Shown here: piece after piece, positions 55,759-64,000 of the stretch
Numbering within the stretch: position 1 is the stretch's first letter
Layout of the letters: every line of letters starts with the position of its first letter
Assembly: GCF_000259255.1 (NCBI RefSeq)
Contig: NC_017737.1
Coordinates: forward strand, 1,550,001-1,614,000
Source of the DNA: Helicobacter cetorum MIT 00-7128
GTDB taxonomy: Bacteria > Campylobacterota > Campylobacteria > Campylobacterales > Helicobacteraceae
Length of the DNA stretch: 64,000 nucleotides
Direction: 5' to 3'
The notes under the pieces: model-generated
The model's database searches: none
Told to the model about the DNA's origin: nothing
What the model saw: the letters and a program-made list of their open reading frames with translations, nothing else
Translations under genes and position numbers: made by a program

Positions 55759-56898
55759 CTAAATCTTGCGTGCCTTATAAATAGGCAACAGCAAGATGAC
55801 ACTCACCAATAAGCAAATCCCACAGAGATTAAAAAGCCAAAAATAGCCAATTTTTTCTAAACTAAGCGCAAAAATATATGAAAATAGTGCTTGAAAAATA
55901 GCAAAATTCATGGTTAAAAAGCTACAAGCCCTAGCAAAATATCTAGCCCCCACAATCTCTAAGACCATCATATTTCCCAAATTAACATTTGCAATAGTGG
56001 TAGCCCCCATAATAAAAACTGAAAGATTTAACCAAATCATTTCATGGGTAAAAGCACCTAAAAAACAAGAAAAGGCTTTTAAAATAATCATCAAAATATT
56101 TGCGCTTGTTGCCCCAATTTTATAACCTATTATCCCACTTACTAGAGAGCCTACAAAAGCACCAAAGCCAAAAAACGCCCAGGAAACTCCTGCTACATGC
56201 GAATTAATATGCAAGTCTCGCACCAAGTAATCCACCCAAAAAAGCGTATGGGGCAAAAACCCAATCGCATTAAGCCCATAAGAAAGGATAAGTAACCATA
56301 AATGAAAAGGCACTTTAAAAGGCATTTTTTCTTTGCTTGTTTGTGATAAGGAGTAATTTTTTAAAGCTATTAAACTCACTAAAAAAGCTATAAATCCTAC
56401 TCCTCCTAACATAAGCCATGCCCATTGCAAATCAATAAGAGCTAATGGAGGCAGAACAAATCCGCTAAAAATAGCCCCTGCTCCAATCCCACTAAAAATA
56501 AACCCCCCTATTACAGAACGATAATTTTCTTTCACATAAGGCAAGCATAAAGGTGCGAGTAAAATCATCAATGACGCACTAGAAACCCCTCCTAAAAAAC
56601 GCCATATCCAAAGCCACATAAAGGGCAAATTCTTCCACTCACATGCTAAAAAACTCAATGCAATAACCAAAAAGCTTATTTTAGCAATCCCCTCTAAAGA
56701 AAAGAATCTACTCAATATATTAATAAGCACCCCTCCAAAAACATAGCCCACTAATACAGCAATGCCTAGCTGAAAACTTTGTGCTTGGCTTAAATGCCCC
56801 TCTAATATCAAAAAAGGAATCATTACTACATAGCCAAATCTTGCCAAGCCATTTGCCATAAAAGAGCCTAAAAAACAAGAAAAAATACGCGCTTTCAT
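55759..56898 (-). CDS. MFS transporter, YbfB/YjiJ type
   Basis: The 379-residue membrane protein has about 12 spans and the YbfB/YjiJ (MFS_4) style: GLARFGYVVMIPFLI near residue 18, GYVFGGVLIN near 51, and WRFLGGVSSASLMILLAP near 98. It is convergent with the TerB-like gene, separated by 6 bp. Its substrate is not known. A high-affinity uptake or drug export role cannot be distinguished. Confidence 0.85.
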   Translation of the reverse strand: MKARIFSCFLGSFMANGLARFGYVVMIPFLILEGHLSQAQSFQLGIAVLVGYVFGGVLINILSRFFSLEGIAKISFLVIALSFLACEWKNLPFMWLWIWRFLGGVSSASLMILLAPLCLPYVKENYRSVIGGFIFSGIGAGAIFSGFVLPPLALIDLQWAWLMLGGVGFIAFLVSLIALKNYSLSQTSKEKMPFKVPFHLWLLILSYGLNAIGFLPHTLFWVDYLVRDLHINSHVAGVSWAFFGFGAFVGSLVSGIIGYKIGATSANILMIILKAFSCFLGAFTHEMIWLNLSVFIMGATTIANVNLGNMMVLEIVGARYFARACSFLTMNFAIFQALFSYIFALSLEKIGYFWLFNLCGICLLVSVILLLPIYKARKI

Positions 56899-57295
56899 AT
56901 TGTTACCATATCTTAATAATTTAGTTTTATAGTGTATCCAAAAGAATAAAATTCTTAAAAAATCAAGTCCTTTTCATTCAAATCTTATCTGCAAAATACA
57001 TTTTTAAATACTAAATCACAGCACTAATTTGATAACAACTCAAAATAAAATATAAAAGATTGTATAAAACTTAATTTTACCTACTAAAAAGCCCTTTTTA
57101 GCAACAAGACCTTAACATGCAACATATTTAGACAAATTTTTGATTAAAGGCGCTAGGATAAATAATTGTTAAGGACATAGAAAAATCTTTTAAAAAGCCA
57201 TAAGGCAAAATAAAAGACTAGCAATGCCCTTTAATAGCTAAACATATCTATCATAAGCCCCAAGAGATATTAAGCCATATCTCAAAAACACTCTT
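56899..57295. other. Gene-free AT-rich stretch
   Basis: I see no coding frame with initiation signals, no clear hairpin terminator and no repeat in these bases. They separate the MFS gene from two disrupted genes of the same strand. Confidence 0.5.
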
Positions 57296-57510
57296 TTATT
57301 GTTGGTTTTCTTTTTGAATTGCTCTTAAGGCTTTTTGGATTTTTTTATCAGTATGATAACCATTTGTTGCAACAATCGCCCATACCATCGCAGGTATCCA
57401 ACCAATGAGCGTCATTTGTAAGAGCAAACAAATCAAATCACACCGCTAATGTATCTTTTAATCGTAAAAAATACAAACCAAGGAACAAAAAAAGCAATAA
57501 AATAACGCAT
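57296..57510 (-). pseudogene. Superinfection-immunity/YqaE-like membrane protein, frameshifted
   Basis: ATG at 57510 opens MRYFIAFFVPWFVFFTIKRY and stops after 25 codons. The direct repeat CAAATCAAAT (57429-57438) is a 5-bp duplication. Removing one unit restores a 69-residue protein continuing GVICLLLQMTLIGWIPAMVWAIVA and ending KALRAIQKENQQ. The GW-P-A-WA pattern with two spans resembles the superinfection immunity family (PF14373) or YqaE/Pmp3 proteins. It is preceded by the TRL lipoprotein gene on the same strand. The duplication may be reversible by slippage. Confidence 0.72.
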
Positions 57511-57528
57511 AAGTTTTTCCTAATATTT

Positions 57529-57913
57529 TTACTTGCTAACAGATTTTGACACTAGATTACCTTCTACAACTGTGCAACCCACTGTGGCTATACCCCACAA
57601 ATAATCTGTTGTTTCGTTATAAACGGTTGTATTGATGAGAATATCGCCCTTTAAATCCTTTTTTTCTTTGGCGTTAGAAATCGCTTTATTAGTAGCTAAT
57701 GCGACTCTATTTTTTAATATTCCACCAAGAGGAATACCCAACACACTAAACACACAAGATTTTCCCACTGTATTAGTATGCAAATCTCTATGGGTTTGTT
57801 CGCCTAATTTTGCATACCCACCATAACTAACACTACAACCACTAATAATAAGAGAACCTAAAACTAAGCTACTAAGAGAGAGAGAGAGAGAGAGAAAGGG
57901 TTTTGACCTTCAT
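57529..57913 (-). pseudogene. TRL-type lipoprotein, switched off by a (CT)10 repeat
   Basis: ATG at 57913 opens MKVKTLSLSLSLS and then TAG, because the signal-peptide codons are a (CT)10 repeat (plus-strand AG at 57875-57894). With 11 or 8 units the frame stays open, continues through a lipobox LIISGCS and gives about 128 residues. That frame covers the visible 84-codon stretch. The mature part, GKSCVFSVLGIPLGGILKNRVALATNKAISNAKEKKDLKGD, resembles the TRL family (tRNA-associated locus). Two tRNA genes lie next to it. It is best read as a phase-variable surface lipoprotein in the off state. Confidence 0.85.
57875..57894. repeat. (AG)10 / (CT)10 dinucleotide repeat
   Basis: Ten AG units on the plus strand inside the signal-peptide codons of the TRL lipoprotein. 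CT repeats in signal peptides are a known switch in H. pylori outer membrane protein genes. Confidence 0.95.
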
Positions 57914-58079
57914 AAAAATCCTTTAAAAATGAAATTTAAGATTCAAATTATACCAAATTATGGATAATTTTAGTTTTTATAACATAATAAGCGTAAGAAA
58001 GCTTGTATAAAAATTAAGTTTTAATATTAAAGCATTAAAAACAATAGCACACTTAAAAAAGCTTGTTAAAGAAAGGAAT

Positions 58080-58156
<77 letters not shown>

Positions 58157-58179
58157 ATATGATACTTTGAAGTATAGAA

Positions 58180-58254
58180 TGGCTGGGGTGCAAGGATTCG
58201 AACCTCGGAATGCCAGGACCAAAACCTGGTGCCTTACCGCTTGGCGACACCCCA
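58180..58254 (-). tRNA. tRNA-Gln (TTG anticodon)
   Basis: A 75-nt cloverleaf on the minus strand: acceptor TGGGGTG/CACCCCA, anticodon stem CCAGG/CCTGG with loop TTTTGGT giving UUG, T-arm GAGGTTCGAATCC and encoded CCA. It lies 23 bp upstream of tRNA-fMet in the same transcript direction. Confidence 0.95.
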
Positions 58255-58323
58255 AACTGAATTAAGACTGACATTATATACAAACTTTATACTAGAAGTC
58301 AAGTAAAATTATAAAATTCTTGT

Positions 58324-58329
58324 TATAAT
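58324..58329 (+). promoter_or_regulatory. -10 box directly before a start codon
   Basis: TATAAT ends 7 nt before the ATG at 58337, so a start at the usual distance would fall on the ATG and give a leaderless mRNA. The -10 lies in an imperfect repeat of ATTCTTGTTAT. Confidence 0.55.
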
Positions 58330-58336
58330 TCTTGTT

Positions 58337-58867
58337 ATGCAAAAGGAACAAAAGGAATTTGACCCATTAATTTATCAGCGCTATCTCAAAAAACAACAAG
58401 AGTTCAAGCTTTTTCAAAGTATTGGCGAAAAATCAGCTCTCAAAAATTTGAAAACCAAGCTCAAGCAACGCCAAATCATTCATAACTATATCACACAATC
58501 CTTAGAGGACTTAAGCAAGGGTTTTAGATATGCTAGAATCGAACAACAAACCCTAAAAATCTTTTTTACCCATACAAGCTATTTAAAAGCCTTTAAAATA
58601 CAGGAAAACTACTATACCAACAACTTGAGAGCTCATTTTTTAGAAACCAAAAAAATGCTTGAAAGCTTGAATTATTCTTTGCTTTTCACACGCATTCTTG
58701 CAAGTGTTAGAGAAAAAACCTATCAAAAACCCCATAACGCTCCTAAGACTATAATCCCCCCTATTACCATTAACATTGATTTTAATACGCAAAATTTAAG
58801 CGATTTTACTAAAGAGCAATTTCTAAAACTCAAACAAACTTTAGAAAAACATCAAAAACGCTCATAA
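58337..58867 (+). CDS. Basic helical protein of unknown function
   Basis: The 176-residue protein is Lys/Gln-rich and largely helical, with no signal peptide. KNLKTKLKQRQIIHNYITQSL and LESLNYSLLFTRILASVREKTYQKP stand out, and the C-terminal part is less charged. The size and basic helical style recall small nucleic-acid-binding or DUF721-type proteins, but no motif settles it. No ribosome binding site precedes the ATG, and the -10 box is immediately upstream. Confidence 0.65.
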   Translation: MQKEQKEFDPLIYQRYLKKQQEFKLFQSIGEKSALKNLKTKLKQRQIIHNYITQSLEDLSKGFRYARIEQQTLKIFFTHTSYLKAFKIQENYYTNNLRAHFLETKKMLESLNYSLLFTRILASVREKTYQKPHNAPKTIIPPITINIDFNTQNLSDFTKEQFLKLKQTLEKHQKRS

Positions 58868-58937
58868 TATACACAATTATTGCTACTCTAATTTGACCTA
58901 AAAAAACCCATTAATTCTTTCTTTTAGAATTTTTTAC

Positions 58938-58943
58938 TATAAT
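58938..58943 (+). promoter_or_regulatory. -10 box for the GT8 gene
   Basis: TATAAT with a predicted start near 58950. It precedes both candidate start codons (58984 and 59000) of the GT8 gene. Confidence 0.55.
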
Positions 58944-58999
58944 TCTTTTTTGAAATAGTCCATTTCTAGGATAAATCATAAATATGAAAGATACACACA

Positions 59000-60166
59000 A
59001 TGATTTCCACAGTTATTACCCCCCCCCCAGAAAAAACTCAACAAAGTGAGTTAAATGAGTATTCTCATATTCCTATAGCTTTTGCTTTTGACAAAAATTA
59101 TTGCATTCCTTTTGCAGCATGCCTTCAATCCTTTTTAGAATGTATTGCTAGGGCAAACAAACAAGTCTTTTACTCCTTGCATGCTCTAGTAGTGGGTTTA
59201 GATGAAGATGATATTCAAAAGCTCCACCAAATTGCAGAGCCCTTTAAAGAAATGGCTACTTTAGAAATAAAAAATATTGAGCCTTTTTTGGACACTATCA
59301 AAAACCCATTTGATGAAAGTTTTACCAAACGATTTTCAAAAATGGTTTTAATTAAATACTTTTTAGCAGATTTGTTTCCTAAATATTCCAAAATAGTTTG
59401 GAGTGATGTAGATATCATTTTTTGTGAAGAATTTAGCAAAGATTTTTTAAAAATAACAGAAGATGACAAAAATTATTTGTATGGTGTCTTTGATGGCAAA
59501 CAACATGTATTAGAGGGATTTTTATTCTGCAACTTAGCTTTACAAAGAAAAAATCATTTTACACAAAAAATCCAAGAAATTTTGCATGCTCAAGAAGTTA
59601 CCGAAGAACCGCACTTGACTGACTGGTGTTGGCCATATATAGGGCAACTTGGCATAGAGTATTGTGTTTTTCCCTCATACTATATCTTAAATCAAGAGAA
59701 TGAACTTTTTCTTTATGAAAGACTTTATGATAACTATTCAAAACATGTCCAACAAGCCTTAAAAAACCCCATTATTATCCACTACGATGGTTGGATACAT
59801 GCAATAAAACCTTGGGATAATCCCTTAAGCATGAAAGCTAATCTATGGCTAAACACTTTAGCTAAGACTCCTTTCTTTACAGATTACACAGAATTATTGC
59901 AAAAAAATACAAATTTTTATGGCAAAATTATTAGCAAAGACTATTACTTTCCTTATTACGCAAGCTATACAGATACCATTTTAAAACCTCTCTACCTATT
60001 TTTTCAAAACTATTCTGCTTATTTGAAAGAACGGGTTTTTTGTGAAGAATTTTATATGAGAGTAATTAAAATCCCTTTAAGCAAAACTCTTAAAAGACTT
60101 AAAATTCATAGGGCTTTAAAAAAGATATTACTAGCACTAAAAATTATCAAATCAAATGCAAACTAA
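59000..60166 (+). CDS. GT8-family LPS glycosyltransferase with C10 tract
   Basis: The 388-residue protein is a family 8 glycosyltransferase that would add a hexose to LPS using a UDP-sugar. IPIAFAFDKNYCIPFAACLQSF is the nucleotide-binding start, D136-V-D138 in WSDVDIIF is the metal-binding DXD, and HYDGWIHAIKPWD near 255 is the conserved C-terminal His/Trp region. Codons 7-10 are a C10 tract (59019-59028) giving TPPP. The frame is open from the ATG at 59000. A second ATG at 58984 in another frame would become the start if the tract had 9 C. The C-terminus is basic, suited to membrane contact. Confidence 0.9.
   Translation: MISTVITPPPEKTQQSELNEYSHIPIAFAFDKNYCIPFAACLQSFLECIARANKQVFYSLHALVVGLDEDDIQKLHQIAEPFKEMATLEIKNIEPFLDTIKNPFDESFTKRFSKMVLIKYFLADLFPKYSKIVWSDVDIIFCEEFSKDFLKITEDDKNYLYGVFDGKQHVLEGFLFCNLALQRKNHFTQKIQEILHAQEVTEEPHLTDWCWPYIGQLGIEYCVFPSYYILNQENELFLYERLYDNYSKHVQQALKNPIIIHYDGWIHAIKPWDNPLSMKANLWLNTLAKTPFFTDYTELLQKNTNFYGKIISKDYYFPYYASYTDTILKPLYLFFQNYSAYLKERVFCEEFYMRVIKIPLSKTLKRLKIHRALKKILLALKIIKSNAN
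59019..59028. repeat. C10 homopolymer in the GT8 gene
   Basis: Ten C in the first codons of the glycosyltransferase. C10 is on from the ATG at 59000, C9 would be on from the ATG at 58984, and C11 would be off from both. Confidence 0.95.
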
Positions 60167-60180
60167 TAAAACCATTAATA

Positions 60181-61293
60181 TTAAGAACGCTTATAACGAT
60201 AATACGCCGAGCATGCCCCTTCAGAGCTCACCATACAACTTCCGATAGGATTTTGTGGGGTGCAGACTTTAGCAAATAAAGAACAATCTAAAGGCTTAGC
60301 AATACCTTTTAAAATCTCTCCGCACTTACAAGCCTTATTTTCTTTGGGGGTCTTGTGGCTTAGATATTGGCTAAATATTATTTCAGCGTCGTAAGAAGCG
60401 TATTTTTCTTTGAGTTTTAAGGCAGAATGCTTAATTTTTCCTAAGCCACGCCATTCAAACTCTTCTCTTACTTCCATGCACTCATTGACTAAACTTTGTG
60501 CCTTTAAATTCCCTTCAAAAGTAACCACTCGCTTGTATTGTGTCTCTAATTGGGCTTCTTTGTTTAGAGCTTGTTTGACTAGCATAAGCACGCTTTCTAG
60601 CACATCAACGGGTTCAAAGCCACTCACCACAATCGGTAGTTTAAAACGCTCCACTAAGGGCTGATAAATCTTAGAACCACTAATCACGCTCACATGACTT
60701 GGAGCTAAAAGAGCGTTAATTTGACACTCTCTATCTTCTAAAATCGCACTCACGCTTGGGGGCACTAAAACATGGTTAATGTGGAAAAAAAGGTTGTTAA
60801 GCTTTTCTTTTTTGGCGTTGAGCAAGACGCTAGCACTCATAGGCGTTGTGGTTTCAAAACCGATAGCAAAATAAATGACTTTTTTATCGGGGTTTTCTCT
60901 AGCGATTTCTAAGGCTTGCATGGGTGAATACAAAAAGCGGGTGTCTAGGCCTTCTTCTCTTGCTTTAAGCAAGCTTTTATAACTTCCAGGAACTTTCATC
61001 ATATCCCCCAAAGTGAGTAAAATACTATCTTTGATACAAGCAAGCTCATAGGCCTCATCAATGCGTGCTTTTGGCATCACGCATACCGGACAACCCGGCC
61101 CATGCACAAACTCCAAATTCTTAGGCATTAAATCAGTAAGCCCGTATTTCATCAGCGTATGCGTATGCCCTCCACATACTTCCATAATGACTAATTTTTT
61201 AGGGAGTTTTAAAGCTAGTTTTTTTATCTCACTAACAAGAGCTAGGATAGTTTGCTTGTCTCTAAAGGGTGTGATAAAATGACTAACACTCAT
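60181..61293 (-). CDS. hypD: Hydrogenase maturation protein HypD
   Basis: HypD works with HypC to assemble the Fe(CN)2CO group of [NiFe] hydrogenase. The 370-residue protein has C40-GGHTH, GPGC68-PVC71, IGFETTTP, and a C-terminal 4Fe-4S region with CKCGEILKG and SSEGACSAYYRYKR. Its ATG lies within the last codons of hypC, so the two are coupled. Hydrogenase supports Helicobacter in the host. Confidence 0.96.
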   Translation of the reverse strand: MSVSHFITPFRDKQTILALVSEIKKLALKLPKKLVIMEVCGGHTHTLMKYGLTDLMPKNLEFVHGPGCPVCVMPKARIDEAYELACIKDSILLTLGDMMKVPGSYKSLLKAREEGLDTRFLYSPMQALEIARENPDKKVIYFAIGFETTTPMSASVLLNAKKEKLNNLFFHINHVLVPPSVSAILEDRECQINALLAPSHVSVISGSKIYQPLVERFKLPIVVSGFEPVDVLESVLMLVKQALNKEAQLETQYKRVVTFEGNLKAQSLVNECMEVREEFEWRGLGKIKHSALKLKEKYASYDAEIIFSQYLSHKTPKENKACKCGEILKGIAKPLDCSLFAKVCTPQNPIGSCMVSSEGACSAYYRYKRS

Positions 61294-61519
61294 TATTATC
61301 CATTTTGGCTATCATTTCTTGGTATAACTCAATAGATTCTAAGGCCTCTTTTTCATCAATCTTGCTCATCACATAGCCAATATGTAATAGCACATAATCG
61401 CCCACATTCACAGGCTCACCCATTAAATCAAGGCTCGCCTCTCTTTGGACGCCCAAAGTCTCTAAAGTAGCCACATTATCACAAATGGCTACCACCTTAG
61501 AAGGAATGGCTAAACACAT
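61283..61519 (-). CDS. hypC: Hydrogenase maturation chaperone HypC
   Basis: HypC is a small chaperone that holds the iron group with HypD and binds hydrogenase large subunit. The 78-residue protein starts MCLAIPSKVV with the essential Cys2 and has GDYVLLHIGYVMSKID. The ATG shares a base with the hypB stop and the stop overlaps hypD. Confidence 0.96.
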   Translation of the reverse strand: MCLAIPSKVVAICDNVATLETLGVQREASLDLMGEPVNVGDYVLLHIGYVMSKIDEKEALESIELYQEMIAKMDNNEC

Positions 61520-62247
61520 TAAAATGAATGCGTGGATTGATAATTTTCACGCTTTTTTTCTAAAAGGAAATTTTTAAAATTTTCTAAACTTTTAGGGTCT
61601 TTGGAACTCATCAGAAAAATAGGCACATTAGGCTTTAATTTTTGCATATCTTCTTCTACTTGAGACACTCTGAAATTAAACACCTCAATCATATCCGCCT
61701 TGCTAATGATGACTGCATCCGCACACATAAACATCGTAGGGTATTTTAACACTTTATCATCACCCTCTGGCACTGAGAGTAAGACAATATTCATAGCCGC
61801 CCCTAAATTATAGCTTGATGGGCAAACCAAATTCCCCACATTTTCAATGATTAAAAAGTCGCTTTTTTCTAACGCTCCCTCATTTTTTAGTAAATCAAAC
61901 GCCCCTTCAATCATTGCAGCTTCTAAATGGCACGCTTCACCGGTAGTGATTTGATGAGCGCTCACGCCTTTTTTACGCAATCTGTCCGCATCTCTATTAG
62001 TCTGCAAATCGCCCTCTACCACACAAAACTTAAAGTCTTTGAAATCTGCTAAGTTTTCTAGCATGGTGGTTTTACCACTACCAGGTGAACTCATAAAATT
62101 TAAAACATAAAGCCCCTCTTTTAAATAACGCTCTTTCATTTCAGCGGCTTTGATGTCATTCTTGCTTAAAATCTTTTCAACAATTTGAACATCTTTCTTG
62201 CTCAAATTAGGGTTATTTTGCAAAGATTCTTTTCGTTGTTCGCTCAT
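61519..62247 (-). CDS. hypB: Nickel-delivery GTPase HypB
   Basis: HypB, with HypA, delivers nickel to hydrogenase and, in Helicobacter, to urease. The 242-residue protein has the P-loop SSPGSGKTT at 53-61, EGDLQTNRDADRL, the metal-site CHLEAAM and ENVGNLVCPSSYNLG. It lacks the long N-terminal His-rich region seen in some species. It heads hypB-hypC-hypD on the minus strand. Confidence 0.96.
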   Translation of the reverse strand: MSEQRKESLQNNPNLSKKDVQIVEKILSKNDIKAAEMKERYLKEGLYVLNFMSSPGSGKTTMLENLADFKDFKFCVVEGDLQTNRDADRLRKKGVSAHQITTGEACHLEAAMIEGAFDLLKNEGALEKSDFLIIENVGNLVCPSSYNLGAAMNIVLLSVPEGDDKVLKYPTMFMCADAVIISKADMIEVFNFRVSQVEEDMQKLKPNVPIFLMSSKDPKSLENFKNFLLEKKRENYQSTHSF

Positions 62248-62338
62248 AATTTTGTTTCCTTTTTCAAATAATTAAATTATTCTAACGCATTAAAGCCATT
62301 ATTTGTTAAACACAATTTTTAAATAATTAAAAAATTGA

Positions 62339-62689
62339 TTAAGATTTGCTAAGATGCACCTCTTTAACCCTAGCTACACTATCATTCTTGCTTAAACTAA
62401 GCCTTATGATACTATTTTCAATCCCACCAAGACTATGAGGCACTTTAGAGTCAAGACTAATGAGACAACCCTCTGTCATTTCATGCTTATGATTTTCTAC
62501 TTCAAACCAAATCTTTCCTTTTAGGACTTGCACGCTAATCGCCCCGGGAGCTTGATGTTTATCCATAACAACACCTTTTGGCATACAAATGCGGATTTCT
62601 TTATTGTGAGAGTTTTCACTCAAGACATCAATCTGAAGTTTTTCAAAATTCTTTTCTTGAGTATCTTCTAAAAAATCAATAACTTTCAT
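62339..62689 (-). CDS. Small cupin protein
   Basis: The 116-residue protein is a single cupin barrel: KHQAPGAISVQVLKGKIWFEVENHKHEMTEGCLISLDSKVPHSLGG. Some of the usual metal-binding His residues are replaced or displaced, so metal or ligand is unclear. The position between hypB and ackA matches a small cupin in H. pylori whose natural ligand is not settled. No signal peptide. Confidence 0.88.
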   Translation of the reverse strand: MKVIDFLEDTQEKNFEKLQIDVLSENSHNKEIRICMPKGVVMDKHQAPGAISVQVLKGKIWFEVENHKHEMTEGCLISLDSKVPHSLGGIENSIIRLSLSKNDSVARVKEVHLSKS

Positions 62690-62788
62690 TGAAAATCCTT
62701 AAAAATAGAATATCCCCCTTAAGCTAAAAACTTAAAGGTTACTATTCTTTATCTAAGAAAATTCATTTTCTGGTTAATGAAAAATCTT

Positions 62789-63994
62789 TTATTTTTGTTT
62801 TTCCATAACTTCTTTGGTCTGAATAGCAATTTCTAGCTCTTCATCTGTAGGCACACGCAAGATTTTAACTTGACTATTTGATGCGCTTAAATCTACAAGT
62901 CCTGAACCGGGCTTATTATTGATATTTTTATCCATCTTAATACCATAAGGCTCTAAGCCCTCACAAACCTTTTCACGCAAGTCTGAATAGTTTTCACCCA
63001 TGCCTCCTGTAAAGATAATCGCATCAACTCTCCCAAGCACTGCCATATAAGAACCAACATATTTTTTAATCCTATAAGCACACATATCAAGCGCAAGCTT
63101 TGCTTGTTTATCACCCTCTTCAATGCGAGTTTCAACATTTCTTGCGTCATTGTCCCCACAAATTCCCTTCAAACCGCTCTCATAATTAAGCATTTTTATC
63201 ACCTCTTTTAAGCTCTTGTTGGTGCATTGAGCCACATATTCAACAACTGTTGGGTCAATATCCCCACATCTTGTTCCCATAATCAAGCCCTCTAATGGAG
63301 TAAGCCCCATAGAGGTATCCACGCTCTTACCTCCCTTAATTGCAGTTGCGCTAGAGCCATTACCTAAGTGTAAAGTGATAGCGTTGAACTTATCATAAGC
63401 AATCTTTAAATGCTTAGCTGCCTCTTTAGCCACATAGTGGTGTGATGTCCCATGTGCACCATAACGACGGATTTTATATTTCTCATATAATTCATAAGGT
63501 AACGCATACATGTAAGCAAAGCTAGGCATAGTGCTATGAAATGCGGTGTCAAAAACAGCCACTTGCGGAATATGTGGGTGAGCGATTTGAATAAATTTCA
63601 TGCCCTCTAAATGCACTGGATTATGCAAAGGTGCTAAAATAGAAAGTTCATCAATATCATGCATAACTTGCTTATTGATAAGCACTGGCGCACAGAATTT
63701 ATCTCCGCCTTGAACCACACGATGCCCAATGGCATCAATCTTATCAAAATTACTCACAACACCCAGCTTGATTAAACTCTCTTGCACCATATAAAGCCCA
63801 CTAGCATGGTCTTCAATAACATGTTGTTCTTTTACATCTTGCTCGTTGTTAGGCAAATGAGTTTTAATGCGCACTTGACCAATCTTTTCACCAATTCTCT
63901 CTATCAACCCACTTGCTATAGGTTGTTTCTCTTTCATATCAAACAATTTAAACTTAATTGATGAACTACCTAAATTCAATACTAAAATTTGCAT
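62789..63994 (-). CDS. ackA: Acetate kinase
   Basis: AckA interconverts acetyl phosphate and acetate with ATP. The 401-residue protein has the start [41 protein letters not shown] and FTGGMGEN, all from the acetate kinase fold. The frame is complete at the window edge, with ATG at 63994. Some H. pylori strains carry a disrupted ackA, whereas this one appears intact. Confidence 0.97.
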   Translation of the reverse strand: MQILVLNLGSSSIKFKLFDMKEKQPIASGLIERIGEKIGQVRIKTHLPNNEQDVKEQHVIEDHASGLYMVQESLIKLGVVSNFDKIDAIGHRVVQGGDKFCAPVLINKQVMHDIDELSILAPLHNPVHLEGMKFIQIAHPHIPQVAVFDTAFHSTMPSFAYMYALPYELYEKYKIRRYGAHGTSHHYVAKEAAKHLKIAYDKFNAITLHLGNGSSATAIKGGKSVDTSMGLTPLEGLIMGTRCGDIDPTVVEYVAQCTNKSLKEVIKMLNYESGLKGICGDNDARNVETRIEEGDKQAKLALDMCAYRIKKYVGSYMAVLGRVDAIIFTGGMGENYSDLREKVCEGLEPYGIKMDKNINNKPGSGLVDLSASNSQVKILRVPTDEELEIAIQTKEVMEKQK

Positions 63995-64000
63995 TTTTTC

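Overview
The window reads as the chromosome of a Helicobacter close to H. pylori. It is AT-rich with long G/C homopolymers, has Hor-type outer membrane proteins ending in Phe, and carries blocks whose order matches what I recall of H. pylori: atpB-guaB-gatA-coaE-speE-lipoprotein-der-hup; LPP20-like/FadL/pseB/coaBC; yebC-hemB-arsS-arsR; kefB-pepF and four genes of unknown role; hypD-hypC-hypB-cupin-ackA. Several cassettes are not typical of H. pylori: a type III-A CRISPR-Cas locus, a sialic acid (neu) cluster with two GT42 sialyltransferases, and purF. This fits a non-pylori relative such as the H. cetorum/H. acinonychis group. The species is not proven.

Layout. 0-2.1 kb: two divergent Hor-like outer membrane proteins. 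2.2-10.4 kb (+): a tight operon csx20-cas6-cas10-csm2-csm3-csm4-csm5-csx1. Cas10 keeps GGDD but has no recognisable HD nuclease domain, so the locus looks built for cyclic-oligoadenylate signalling: Csx1 (CARF plus HEPN) as the effector and Csx20 as the likely off-switch. 10.5-13.6 kb (-): an island of seven small secreted, membrane or coiled-coil proteins that I cannot assign, with unusually consensus-like promoters. 13.8-16.4 kb: a CRISPR array of 34 repeats and 33 spacers, read on the minus strand from a leader at 16.44-16.89 kb, followed by cas2 and cas1 (-). 18.2-33.5 kb: housekeeping genes.

33.7-41.3 kb: surface-variation region. An outer membrane protein with an HEXXH motif is switched off by a T13 tract. 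The neuB-neuC-neuA-GT42-GT42 operon has a G10 tract in a leader peptide before neuC and a G12 tract inside the first GT42 gene. 41.3-48.4 kb: yebC, hemB, a radical SAM gene, purF and the acid-response pair arsRS (arsS ends in a C13 tract). 48.7-56.9 kb: HorE-like protein, antiporter, PepF and conserved genes of unknown role. 57.3-58.3 kb: a superinfection-immunity-like gene broken by a 5-bp duplication, a TRL-type lipoprotein switched off by a (CT)10 repeat, and two tRNAs. 58.3-64 kb: a possibly leaderless gene, a GT8 glycosyltransferase with a C10 tract placed after two start codons in different frames, hydrogenase maturation genes, a cupin and ackA.

Two themes stand out. One is a signalling-type CRISPR locus that encloses an uncharacterised membrane-protein island. 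The other is six simple-sequence tracts positioned to switch or retail surface proteins, LPS sugars and the acid sensor. All assignments rest on reading the sequence and on remembered families; no database search was run.
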